A DNA stretch of 22,617 nt from DASXMR01 sp036495525. Its GTDB lineage: Bacteria > Actinomycetota > Actinomycetes > Streptosporangiales > Streptosporangiaceae. Location: contig DASXMR010000121.1 of NCBI GenBank assembly GCA_036495525.1, positions 1-22,617 on the forward strand, given 5' to 3'. The notes beneath the pieces were generated by a model. It searched no databases, was not told the DNA's origin, and worked only from the letters and a program-made list of their open reading frames with translations. The position numbers were made by a program, and so were the translations under genes. Position 1 is the stretch's first letter, and each line of letters opens with the position of its first letter. This document shows positions 7,401 through 14,358 of the stretch, in pieces.

Positions 7401-9163
7401 TGGTTGTGCCTGGGCACGCCGGCGCCGCTCGACCCGACCAGGAAGTCCAGGTCGGCGCCCTGATCTGCCTGCAGCACGTGTTCCACGTACAGGCGCGCGT
7501 AGCCCCGGCAGTGCCGCTGCTCCGGCGGCGTCCAGGCGGCAAGGCGGCTGGCCAGTTCCTCGTCGCTGACCTCGAGGGTCAGCGAGCGGCCAGGCACGTC
7601 AAGCTCGATCCAGTCGCCGGTGCGTACCAGTGCGAGCGGTCCGCCGGCCGCCGCCTCGGGCGCCACGTGCAGCACCACGGTGCCGAAGCCGGTGCCGCTC
7701 ATCCGGGCGTCGGAGATCCTCACCATGTCGGTGATGCCGCGCCGCAGCAGGGACCGCGGCAGCACGAAGTTGCCGATCTCCGGCATGCCCGGATAGCCCT
7801 TCGGCCCGGCGCCGCGGACCACGAGCACGCTCTGCTCCGTCACCGCCAGGTCGTCGCCGGCGGCCGCCTCGTGGTACTCCTCGATGGAGTCGAACGCCAG
7901 CGCCTGCCCCCGGTGCTTCAGCAGGTGCGGTGACGCCGCCGACTGCTTGATGACGGCGCCGCCCGGGCACAGGTTGCCGCGGAGCACGGCGGTGCCGCTG
8001 CCCGGCGGCTGGAGCGGATCGTCAGCGCTGCGGATCACGTCGCGGTTCCAGCACTCCGCGGTCGCGGCGATGTCCGCCAGGGTGCGGCCGCTGACGCCGA
8101 CGTGCGCTCCGTGCAGCAGGCCGGCGATCTCCCGCAGCACAGCCGGCACGCCGCCGGCGTAGCAGAAGTCCTCCATCAGGTAGCGGCCCGACGGCATGAG
8201 ATTGACCAGCGTCGGCACCGGCCTGGCCAGCTCGTCGAAGTCGTCAAGCCGCAGCGGCACGCCGAGTCGCCCGGCCAGGGCGAGCAGGTGGATCACCGCG
8301 TTGGTGGACCCGCCGATCGCCGCGTTGACCCTGATCGCGTTCTCGAAGGCCTCGCGGGTCATGATCTGCGAAGGGCGGACTCCCTCCCTGGCGAGGGTCA
8401 CGATGCGCTGCCCGGCCAGCTGCGCGGTGAGGTGGCGGCGCGAGTCGGCGGCCGGCCAGGCGGCCGATCCTGGCAGCTGCATGCCGAGCGTCTCGGCCAG
8501 GCAGGCCATCGTGGACGCCGTGCCCATCGTCATGCAGTGGCCGCACGAGCGCGCCATGCCGGCCTCGGCCAGGTCGCATTCCTGCTGCGTCATCCGGCCG
8601 GCCGCCAGTTCCTGCTCGAACCGCCAGACGTGGGTGCCCGACCCGACGTCGCCCCCCTGGTGCTTTCCGTTCAGCATCGGGCCGCCGGTCACCATGACGG
8701 CTGGCAGGTCAGCGCTGGCGGCGGCCATGAGCATCGCCGGGGTTGTCTTGTCGCAGCCGCACAGCAGCACCACGCCGTCGAGGGGGTTGGCGCGGAGAGT
8801 TTCCTCGACCTCCATGGCCATGAGGTTGCGGAACAGCATCGCGGTGGGCCGCATCAGCGTCTCGCCGAGCGCCATGGTCGGGAACTCGAGCGGGAAGCCG
8901 CCCGCCTGCCACACGCCGCGCTTGACCGCCTCGGCCACGCCGCGCAGGTGCGCGTTGCACGGGGCAAGCTCTGACCAGCTGTTCGCGATGCCGATGACCG
9001 GCCGGCCGTCGAAGACCTCCGGGGTGAAGCCCTCCGACCGCAGCCAGGACCGGTAGATCATGCCCGGCCTGCCCTCGGCGGCGAACCACTCGGTGCTGCG
9101 CAGCCGGCCGGCTGCTGCCTGCTGCCCGGGGCCCGGGCTGCGTCCTGCCGCGGTCGCTGGCAC
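7397..9163 (-). CDS. IlvD/Edd-family aldonic acid dehydratase, L-arabinonate dehydratase-like
   Basis: 588 residues from GTG 9163, four bases after the araA stop codon. Members of this Fe-S dehydratase family remove water from dihydroxy acids to give 2-keto-3-deoxy acids. Cluster cysteines are Cys69 ('APCNAHL'), Cys137 ('GCDKT') and Cys210 ('SCGHCMTMGTAST'); all lie exactly ten positions after Cys59/127/200 as I recall them for Rhizobium L-arabinonate dehydratase, a [2Fe-2S] enzyme. Asp138 and Lys139 (metal binding and carbamylated lysine) and catalytic Ser489 in 'ARMSGTG' are present. The C-terminal 'GYARLYVEHVLQAD' is typical of the sugar-acid branch rather than of dihydroxy-acid dehydratase in valine/isoleucine synthesis. 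It is the last gene of the ara operon, yet no arabinose dehydrogenase, lactonase or keto-deoxy-arabinonate enzyme is nearby. The preferred acid (L-arabinonate, D-xylonate, D-fuconate or other) cannot be told from sequence. Confidence 0.88.
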   Translation of the reverse strand: MPATAAGRSPGPGQQAAAGRLRSTEWFAAEGRPGMIYRSWLRSEGFTPEVFDGRPVIGIANSWSELAPCNAHLRGVAEAVKRGVWQAGGFPLEFPTMALGETLMRPTAMLFRNLMAMEVEETLRANPLDGVVLLCGCDKTTPAMLMAAASADLPAVMVTGGPMLNGKHQGGDVGSGTHVWRFEQELAAGRMTQQECDLAEAGMARSCGHCMTMGTASTMACLAETLGMQLPGSAAWPAADSRRHLTAQLAGQRIVTLAREGVRPSQIMTREAFENAIRVNAAIGGSTNAVIHLLALAGRLGVPLRLDDFDELARPVPTLVNLMPSGRYLMEDFCYAGGVPAVLREIAGLLHGAHVGVSGRTLADIAATAECWNRDVIRSADDPLQPPGSGTAVLRGNLCPGGAVIKQSAASPHLLKHRGQALAFDSIEEYHEAAAGDDLAVTEQSVLVVRGAGPKGYPGMPEIGNFVLPRSLLRRGITDMVRISDARMSGTGFGTVVLHVAPEAAAGGPLALVRTGDWIELDVPGRSLTLEVSDEELASRLAAWTPPEQRHCRGYARLYVEHVLQADQGADLDFLVGSSGAGVPRHNH

Positions 9164-9167
9164 CGCG

Positions 9168-10565
9168 TCAGACCTGCACGTACTCGACGCCGGCCAGCTG
9201 GCAGAAGACCCGCCAGCTCGCCGCGTGATGACCGAGGTTCATCACCTCGTGGTGTGTGCCGCCGGCGCTGAGCCAGCCGTTCAGGCAGGCTCGCAGGCCC
9301 GAGGCCGGGCGGAACTGGCCGTAGGGCATCTCCAGCGTCGGCAGCTGCTGGCTGTCCAGGTTCTCGCCCTCGGCGACGACCAGCCGGAACCGCTCGCCGC
9401 CCAGCGAGACCAGGCTCGCGAGGGTCGCCGGGCCCGGCTCGTACTGGAACAGGAACGTCGGCGGGTCGGCGAGCCTGCCGATGCCCAGCGGGCGCTTGAT
9501 GAGCCGGACCTGCCGGTCGCTGCGGGCCACCTTCCAGTTCCCCTCGCCCATGTGGCTCATGAGGACCGAGCCAGTCGGGAAGTCCATCGCGTACATCTCG
9601 GTGAAATGCGCGTCACCGATCAGCGCGTGGCCGGCCGACACCAGGCATGCGGTCAGCACGTCGCCCTCGGCCCCGTACCCGTAGCCCTTCGCCATCAGGG
9701 TCGACGCGGCCGCCAGCGGCAGCCGGCTGAACCTGCCGTCCTCGCCGATCGCGTCGAAGTGCGTGCTGTACGCGCCGAAGCCGCGGGCGACGAGGATCTG
9801 CTCGATCGCGACCTGCATCCGCGCGTGGTCCTGGCGCTCATCGGCGGACAGGCGCGGGTCGATCTCGAAGTTCGCGTCCTCGAACTCGATCACGTCGGCG
9901 ACCTCGTCGTCGCTCACCGCCTGCATCCCCCGGTACAGGTCGCCGGGCGCGACCGCGAGGATCTCCGGGCCGAGGCTGCGGATCAGCGCGCTCTCGTCAA
10001 CCCGGATGTCGCCCATGTCGTTCATCGCGTAGCCGAAGATCGCGACCTTGAGCGACCGCAGCACGGTCAGCGCGGCCGCTGCCCTGGCCCAGCGGCCCAC
10101 GTCCGCGCTGAACTGCTCGCTGGCCCAGTCGTCGGTCAGCACGCAGAACCGCCGGCCGGCCCTGACCATCGCGTTGGCGGTGTCCTGCGCCCCGTGCACG
10201 CCCTGGTTGTAGGTCATGTCGGCCATGTCCCACGCAGGGGTGACCGAGGCCTCCGGCTGGATGTTCGCCAGCAGGATCGGCAGCGGCGTCTCGGCCAGCA
10301 GCCGGGCGACGCGCATCGCCGGGCCGTAGGTGAGCATCACCACCATGACGCCGTCGAGGCCGGCGTTCTCGAACTCGCGCAGCTCGCGCTCGGCGTCCTC
10401 GCGGTACTTCACCGGCTTGCTCGGGATGAACTCGCCGACGCCGGCCAGCCGCTCCGCCAGCTCGGCTGCGTATCCCTCCTGGCGCGCGGCGATGCCGGGG
10501 ATCATGTCGTCGTACAGGTCCTGCATGACCCCGAGGATCCCGATGCGGGGCTTGCGATAGCTCAT
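9168..10565 (-). CDS. araA: L-arabinose isomerase
   Basis: 465 residues, ATG at 10565 with GAGGAG a few bases upstream. Converts L-arabinose to L-ribulose in the cytoplasm using a divalent metal. Metal and catalytic residues of AraA can be placed: Glu300 in 'GYGYGAEGD', Glu323 in 'HFTEMYAMDF', His338 in 'SHMGEGN', and His438/439 in 'SAGGTHHE', matching Glu306, Glu333, His350 and His450 of the E. coli enzyme. At 465 residues it is shorter than the E. coli protein (500) and belongs to a divergent branch of the fucose/arabinose isomerase superfamily. Placement directly between the epimerase and dehydratase genes, with araB upstream, supports the role. Activity on other aldoses such as D-galactose is possible in this family. 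Confidence 0.9.
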   Translation of the reverse strand: MSYRKPRIGILGVMQDLYDDMIPGIAARQEGYAAELAERLAGVGEFIPSKPVKYREDAERELREFENAGLDGVMVVMLTYGPAMRVARLLAETPLPILLANIQPEASVTPAWDMADMTYNQGVHGAQDTANAMVRAGRRFCVLTDDWASEQFSADVGRWARAAAALTVLRSLKVAIFGYAMNDMGDIRVDESALIRSLGPEILAVAPGDLYRGMQAVSDDEVADVIEFEDANFEIDPRLSADERQDHARMQVAIEQILVARGFGAYSTHFDAIGEDGRFSRLPLAAASTLMAKGYGYGAEGDVLTACLVSAGHALIGDAHFTEMYAMDFPTGSVLMSHMGEGNWKVARSDRQVRLIKRPLGIGRLADPPTFLFQYEPGPATLASLVSLGGERFRLVVAEGENLDSQQLPTLEMPYGQFRPASGLRACLNGWLSAGGTHHEVMNLGHHAASWRVFCQLAGVEYVQV

Positions 10566-10586
10566 GACACGCTCCTCAACCGGTGA

Positions 10587-10603
10587 CAGCGCGAAGTGCG
10601 CTG
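10587..10603 (-). other. Short hairpin in the araD-araA spacer
   Basis: CAGCGC and GCGCTG form a perfect 6-bp stem around a 5-base loop in the 70-base gap between araD and araA, about 20 bases before the araA start. It could be a processing or stability element in the operon mRNA; there is no U-tract. Short enough to be chance in DNA this GC-rich. Confidence 0.3.
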
Positions 10604-10635
10604 CTGCTGCCGCTCTCTCCTGGCACTCCCGCTGG

Positions 10636-11313
10636 CTAGCCCTGCCCGTAGACGCTCTGGTAGCGCTGGTGCAGCGCGTCCACCTGGGCCGGCTCCAGCG
10701 GCTGCAGCTCCCCGTGCAGGCTGGCCAGGTGCGTCGTGCGGGCTGCGTCCTCGCACATCACCGCCGCCTTGACCGCGTCCCGCGCGGTGCCGCCGACGGT
10801 GAACACGCCGTGGCTGCGCATCAGCACGGCCGGCGACCGGTGCCCGGCCAGCGTCTTGACGATGCCGCGGCCGATCTCGTCGCCGCCGATCAGCGCGAAC
10901 GGCCCGACCGGTATCTCGCCGCCGAACTCGTCAGCGATCGCGGTGAGCACGCACGGGATCGGCTCGCCGCGAGCGGCCCAGGCGGTGGCGTAAGCGGAGT
11001 GGGTGTGCACGACGCCGCGGACCTCCGGCATGTGCCGGTACACGTACGCGTGCGCGGCCGTGTCGCTTGACGGCCTCAGCGATGCCTCGGCCGGCCTGCC
11101 GTCGAGGTCGCAGACGACCATCGACTGCGGGGTCAGGTCCTGGTACTCCACCCCGCTCGGCTTGATCACCATGAGCTGGGCGCCTGGCACGCGCGCGGAG
11201 ATGTTGCCCGACGTCCACGCGACCAGGCCGCTGCTGACCAGGGCAGCGTGCAGGCGGCACAGTTCCTCGCGGATCGCGCTGATCGTCGCGGTGAACTCGC
11301 TGCCCGCCGTCAT
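10636..11313 (-). CDS. araD: L-ribulose-5-phosphate 4-epimerase
   Basis: 225 residues, class II aldolase/adducin fold. Converts L-ribulose 5-phosphate to D-xylulose 5-phosphate, the entry point to the pentose phosphate pathway. Phosphate-binding and substrate loops 'TSGNIS' (34-39), 'KPSGVEY' (51-57) and 'PSSDT' (81-85) are present. Zinc ligands are His103 and His105 ('VHTHS') and His168 ('RSHGVF'). Asp128 in 'IADEFGG' and Tyr222 in 'VYGQG' correspond to the catalytic Asp120 and Tyr229 of E. coli AraD, which favours the epimerase over fuculose- or rhamnulose-phosphate aldolases of the same fold. Its ATG at 11313 overlaps the araB stop (ATGA), giving translational coupling. Confidence 0.93.
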   Translation of the reverse strand: MTAGSEFTATISAIREELCRLHAALVSSGLVAWTSGNISARVPGAQLMVIKPSGVEYQDLTPQSMVVCDLDGRPAEASLRPSSDTAAHAYVYRHMPEVRGVVHTHSAYATAWAARGEPIPCVLTAIADEFGGEIPVGPFALIGGDEIGRGIVKTLAGHRSPAVLMRSHGVFTVGGTARDAVKAAVMCEDAARTTHLASLHGELQPLEPAQVDALHQRYQSVYGQG

Positions 11314-13025
11314 CGGTGGCCCGCCTTCGCTGTCGCGCTGAGCACGCGCTGGCGCAGCGCGCGCAGCCGGTGCATCACCTCGTTGCCGCCGCGGCCGAAG
11401 TAGTCGTGCAGCAGCAGGTACTCCGCGTAGAGGAAGTCATACACGTCGGCGCTGGCCGGGTCGGGCAGGTACGCGCCGGCCCGGCGCCGGCCGATGGCCG
11501 CGGCGGCGGCCGGCACATCCGGGTACGCGCCTGCCGCGACCGCGGCGTGCAGCGCCGAGCCGAGCGCGGGGCCCTGCTCGGAGCTGATCAGGCTCAGCGG
11601 CCGCCTGGTCACGTCGGCGTAGATCTGCATGACGGCGGCGTTGCGCATCAGGCCGCCGGCGATCACCAGCTCGGTGACCGGCACCCCGGAGCCGGTGAAG
11701 GCCTCGATGATCGTCCTGGTGCCGAACGCGGTCGCCTCGATCAGCGCCCGGTAGATGTCCGGCGGCCGGGTGGCCATGGTCAGCCCGGCGATCATGCCGG
11801 ACAGGTGGTGATCGACCAGCACGCTGCGGTTGCCGCCCAGCCAGTCGAGTGCGATCAGGCCGTGCGCCCCGGCCGGCTGCGCGATGGCCTCCTCGGACAG
11901 CAGGTCGTGCACGGACACGCCGCGCCGCGCCGCCTCGTCCCGGTAGCCGGGCGGCACCGCCTGCTCGGCGAACCAGGCGAAGATGTCGCCGACGCCGCTC
12001 TGCCCCGCCTCATAGCCCCACAGCCCGGCGATGATGCCGCCGTCGACGACGCCGCACATGCCCGGCACCTCGGCCAGGCCGGTGCCGTTCAGCACGTGGC
12101 AGGTGGACGTGCCCATGATCGCCACCATCGGCCCGGCCCCGGTGATCCCGGCGGCGGGCGGAGTGACGTGCGCGTCGACGTTTCCCGCCGCGACCGCGAT
12201 GCCCTCCGGCAGCCCGGTCCAGGCAGCTGCCTCGGCGGTGAGCGAGCCGGCCCTGACGCCGAGCGACATGATCGAGGAGGCCAGCTTGCTGGCGAAGCCG
12301 GCGAACCGCGGGTCGAGCCCGGCCAGGTACTCAGCCGACGGGTAGCGTCCCTGCTGGAAGATGCCCTTGTAGCCGGCCGTGCAGGCGTTCCTGGTCTCGG
12401 TCCCGGTCAGCTGCCAGATGATCCAGTCGGCGGCCTCGATCCACCGCTCGGCGCGCTGGTAGAGCTCGGGGTCCTCGTCGAGCAGCTGGAGTCCCTTGGC
12501 GAACTCCCACTCTGCCGAGATCTTGCCGCCGTAGCGGGCGATCCAGTCCTCGCCCCGCTCATGGGCCAGCGCGTTGATCCGGTCTGCCTGCGGCTGCGCC
12601 GCGTGGTGCTTCCACAGCTTGGGGTACGCGTGCGGGCGCCCGGCTAGCCCCGGTAGCTGGCACAGCGGCGTCCCGTCCGCCAGGGCCGGCAGCACCGTGC
12701 ACGCGGTGAAGTCGGTGCCGATCCCGATCACCTGCGCCGGGTCGATGCCGGCCGCCGCGACCGCGGCCGGCACGGCCTCGCGCAGCACGTCCCGGTAGTC
12801 CTCCGGGTCCTGCAGCGCCCAGTCAGGCGGCAGCGGCTCGCCGGTGGCAGCCAGGGCGTCATCCATCACGCCGTGCCGGTACTCGCTCACCGCCGTGCCC
12901 AGCTCGGCGCCGTCGCCGACCCGCACGACCAGCGCCCGCCCGGACAGCGTGCCGAAGTCCACCCCGACCACGAACGCCGGGAGGCCTGCGGCGCCGTCGG
13001 CTGCCTGCTGCGCGCTCTGTCCCAC
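11310..13025 (-). CDS. araB: L-ribulokinase
   Basis: 571 residues (E. coli AraB has 566), FGGY carbohydrate kinase. Phosphorylates L-ribulose at O5 with ATP. The N-terminal phosphate loop reads 'VDFGTLSGRALVV' (about 22-34). 'IGTDFTACTVLPA', 'GNVDAHVTPPA' and 'MGTSTCH' are hallmarks of the ribulokinase branch, and 'VIAGGLMRN' is the C-terminal FGGY signature region. Start is GTG 13025, with AGGAAGGGG about 10 bases upstream. It lies 36 bases downstream of the lacI gene and overlaps araD at its 3' end, so lacI-araB-araD-araA-dehydratase look like one transcript. Confidence 0.95.
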   Translation of the reverse strand: MGQSAQQAADGAAGLPAFVVGVDFGTLSGRALVVRVGDGAELGTAVSEYRHGVMDDALAATGEPLPPDWALQDPEDYRDVLREAVPAAVAAAGIDPAQVIGIGTDFTACTVLPALADGTPLCQLPGLAGRPHAYPKLWKHHAAQPQADRINALAHERGEDWIARYGGKISAEWEFAKGLQLLDEDPELYQRAERWIEAADWIIWQLTGTETRNACTAGYKGIFQQGRYPSAEYLAGLDPRFAGFASKLASSIMSLGVRAGSLTAEAAAWTGLPEGIAVAAGNVDAHVTPPAAGITGAGPMVAIMGTSTCHVLNGTGLAEVPGMCGVVDGGIIAGLWGYEAGQSGVGDIFAWFAEQAVPPGYRDEAARRGVSVHDLLSEEAIAQPAGAHGLIALDWLGGNRSVLVDHHLSGMIAGLTMATRPPDIYRALIEATAFGTRTIIEAFTGSGVPVTELVIAGGLMRNAAVMQIYADVTRRPLSLISSEQGPALGSALHAAVAAGAYPDVPAAAAAIGRRRAGAYLPDPASADVYDFLYAEYLLLHDYFGRGGNEVMHRLRALRQRVLSATAKAGHR

Positions 13026-13061
13026 TTGCTCGGCCCCTTCCTGCTCGCTGCCCGGCCGGCG

Positions 13062-14213
13062 CTATCCGGCTCCGCCGGACGGCCTTCTCGGCGCCTGGCC
13101 CGGCACGCCAGGAACGGCAGGCGCCGCTGACGGCGATCCGGCCGGAGCGCCCTGATCGGTTGAGGCGCGTGCCACCAGGCGGCAGGGCACCACCTGCACG
13201 CCGTGCGTCGGCTCCTCGCTGATCGCGGCGAGCAGGTGCTCGGCTGCCGTCCTGCCGACGTCCTCCAGGCACATGTCAATGCTGGTGAGCGGGGGATCGG
13301 AGCCGAGTGCCATCGGCTCCCAGTTGTCGAATCCGATCAGCGCGACGTCCTGCGGCACGCGGTAGCCGCACATTCTGAGGGTGTCGGCGACCCCGCGGGC
13401 GATCTGGTCGCTGCCGCAGAAGATCGCCTCAACGCCGGGAAAGGTGCGCAGCAGGATCTGCGCGCCCTCGCGCCCCCACCGCTCGCTCCACTCCCCGTAG
13501 AGCACGTCGTGCGGCGAGAAGCTGGCTCCGGCGGCGGCGAGCTCCTCGCAGAAGCCGCCGGCTCGCCGGCGGGCGGCCAGGAACCGCTCCGGCCCGGCGA
13601 TGTGCCCGACCCGGACGCGGCCGGCGTCGAGGAACTGCCGGGCGGCAAGCCGGCCGCCGCCGTAGTCGTCGGGCAGGATCGCTGGCTCGTCGCTGTCCAG
13701 CGACTGGGTCATCGCGTAGACCACAGGAATGCCGAGTTCCCGGCCGATGCTCGGCCGCGGCTCGATCCGCCGGCCAGTCACGATGAGGCCGTCCACCCGG
13801 CGGCTGAGCAGCATGTTCAGATACTGCCGCTCCCTGGCCGTATCGTCGCGGGTGTCGCACATGAAAACCGAGATCTGCCCGGCGCCGAGCGCGTCCTCCG
13901 CGCCGAGCATGACCGGGATGCTGAAGCGCCCGAAGCTGTCACTGGTGATGAGCCCCACCGTGTAGGTGCGCCCGGCGAGCAGCGCGCGCGCCAGCACGTT
14001 GGGCGCGAAGCCGAGCTCCCGCGCCGCGGCGGCGACCCGGTCCCTCGTCTCCTGGCGCAGTTTCCCCTGGCCGTTGAGTGCCTTCGAGGCAGTGCCGATC
14101 GAGACGCCCGCCTGGGCGGCTACGTCCCTGATCGTTGCCCGCCTGGTGTCGGACCCGGGCTCTAGCTGAGGCAAACCGTTGCTCCGATCTCGCCCACCAG
14201 TCGCCCCTTTCAT
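13062..14213 (-). CDS. LacI-family regulator 1, first gene of the ara operon
   Basis: 383 residues. Helix-turn-helix at about 27-46 ('ATIRDVAAQAGVSIGTASKALNG'), hinge helix near 71-80 ('PNVLARALLAG'), then a periplasmic-binding-protein-like sensor domain (about 86-345) with 'FCGSDQIARGVAD' and 'IGFDNWEP', typical of sugar-responsive LacI repressors. The C-terminal about 35 residues are a Pro/Ala/Gly-rich tail. ATG 14213 has no Shine-Dalgarno site but has a TATTTA -10-like element 7 bases upstream, suggesting a leaderless mRNA; a TTG start about 12 codons later is an alternative. A perfect inverted repeat lies directly upstream, so autoregulation is likely. It is strongly similar to the second LacI at 20045-21106 (66 of 85 residues identical by my hand alignment from the HTH into the sensor domain). 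Expected inducer: L-arabinose or an arabinofuranosyl oligosaccharide (inference). Confidence 0.93.
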   Translation of the reverse strand: MKGATGGRDRSNGLPQLEPGSDTRRATIRDVAAQAGVSIGTASKALNGQGKLRQETRDRVAAAARELGFAPNVLARALLAGRTYTVGLITSDSFGRFSIPVMLGAEDALGAGQISVFMCDTRDDTARERQYLNMLLSRRVDGLIVTGRRIEPRPSIGRELGIPVVYAMTQSLDSDEPAILPDDYGGGRLAARQFLDAGRVRVGHIAGPERFLAARRRAGGFCEELAAAGASFSPHDVLYGEWSERWGREGAQILLRTFPGVEAIFCGSDQIARGVADTLRMCGYRVPQDVALIGFDNWEPMALGSDPPLTSIDMCLEDVGRTAAEHLLAAISEEPTHGVQVVPCRLVARASTDQGAPAGSPSAAPAVPGVPGQAPRRPSGGAG

Positions 14214-14216
14214 ATC

Positions 14217-14231
14217 GCACTAAATAAGTGC
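14217..14231 (-). promoter_or_regulatory. Palindromic operator candidate overlapping the lacI-1 -10 region
   Basis: GCACTAAATAAGTGC is a perfect 5-bp inverted repeat with a 5-base spacer, three bases before the lacI start codon. On the minus strand it contains TATTTA (14226-14221), a -10-like hexamer 7 bases before the ATG. A regulator bound here would block the lacI-ara operon promoter. No good -35 is visible on that strand. Confidence 0.55.
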
Positions 14232-14242
14232 TTGTACAGCCC

Positions 14243-14272
14243 TTGACGGCCGATTCACGATCGCTCTAGCTT
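14243..14272 (+). promoter_or_regulatory. Promoter of the GH127-ABC transporter operon
   Basis: TTGACG (14243-14248) is a near-consensus -35 box, followed after 18 bases by TAGCTT (14267-14272), which fits TANNNT. Transcription should begin near 14279, giving a leader of about 80 bases before GTG 14359. Confidence 0.55.
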
Positions 14273-14275
14273 ACT

Positions 14276-14296
14276 GAGGAAAACCTATTCTTTATC
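14276..14296 (+). promoter_or_regulatory. AT-rich imperfect palindrome at the GH127 transcription start, operator candidate
   Basis: The 21 bases have the symmetry GA-N2-AAA-N7-TTT-N2-TC, overlap the predicted start of transcription and stand out in an otherwise GC-rich region. A similar AT-rich imperfect palindrome sits at the same place relative to TTGAC in the other divergent region (21250-21273); 14 of 24 positions match in a direct alignment from each GAG. Confidence 0.4.
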
Positions 14297-14306
14297 GCCG
14301 CCATAG

Positions 14307-14328
14307 GTCCAGCGCTGAGCCGCTGGAC
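14307..14328 (+). other. Perfect 8-bp hairpin in the GH127 mRNA leader
   Basis: GTCCAGCG (14307-14314) and CGCTGGAC (14321-14328) pair perfectly around a 6-base loop, about 30 bases upstream of the GH127 start codon and downstream of the predicted transcription start. It may act as an mRNA 5' stabiliser or a second operator. Confidence 0.6.
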
Positions 14329-14358
14329 TGCCTGGCGGCGGGGTCGGGAGCCTCGCTC

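Noticed and set aside
7397..9163. Dehydratase as IlvD of valine/isoleucine synthesis
   Set aside because: The operon context, the offset match to arabinonate dehydratase cysteines and the C-terminal 'RLYVEHVLQAD' region favour the sugar-acid branch.
8102..10586. Long plus-strand frames (up to about 500 codons) opposite the dehydratase and araA genes
   Set aside because: Composition is His/Arg/Gly-rich with no motifs, as expected of the antisense frame of high-GC genes; the minus-strand proteins have full active sites.
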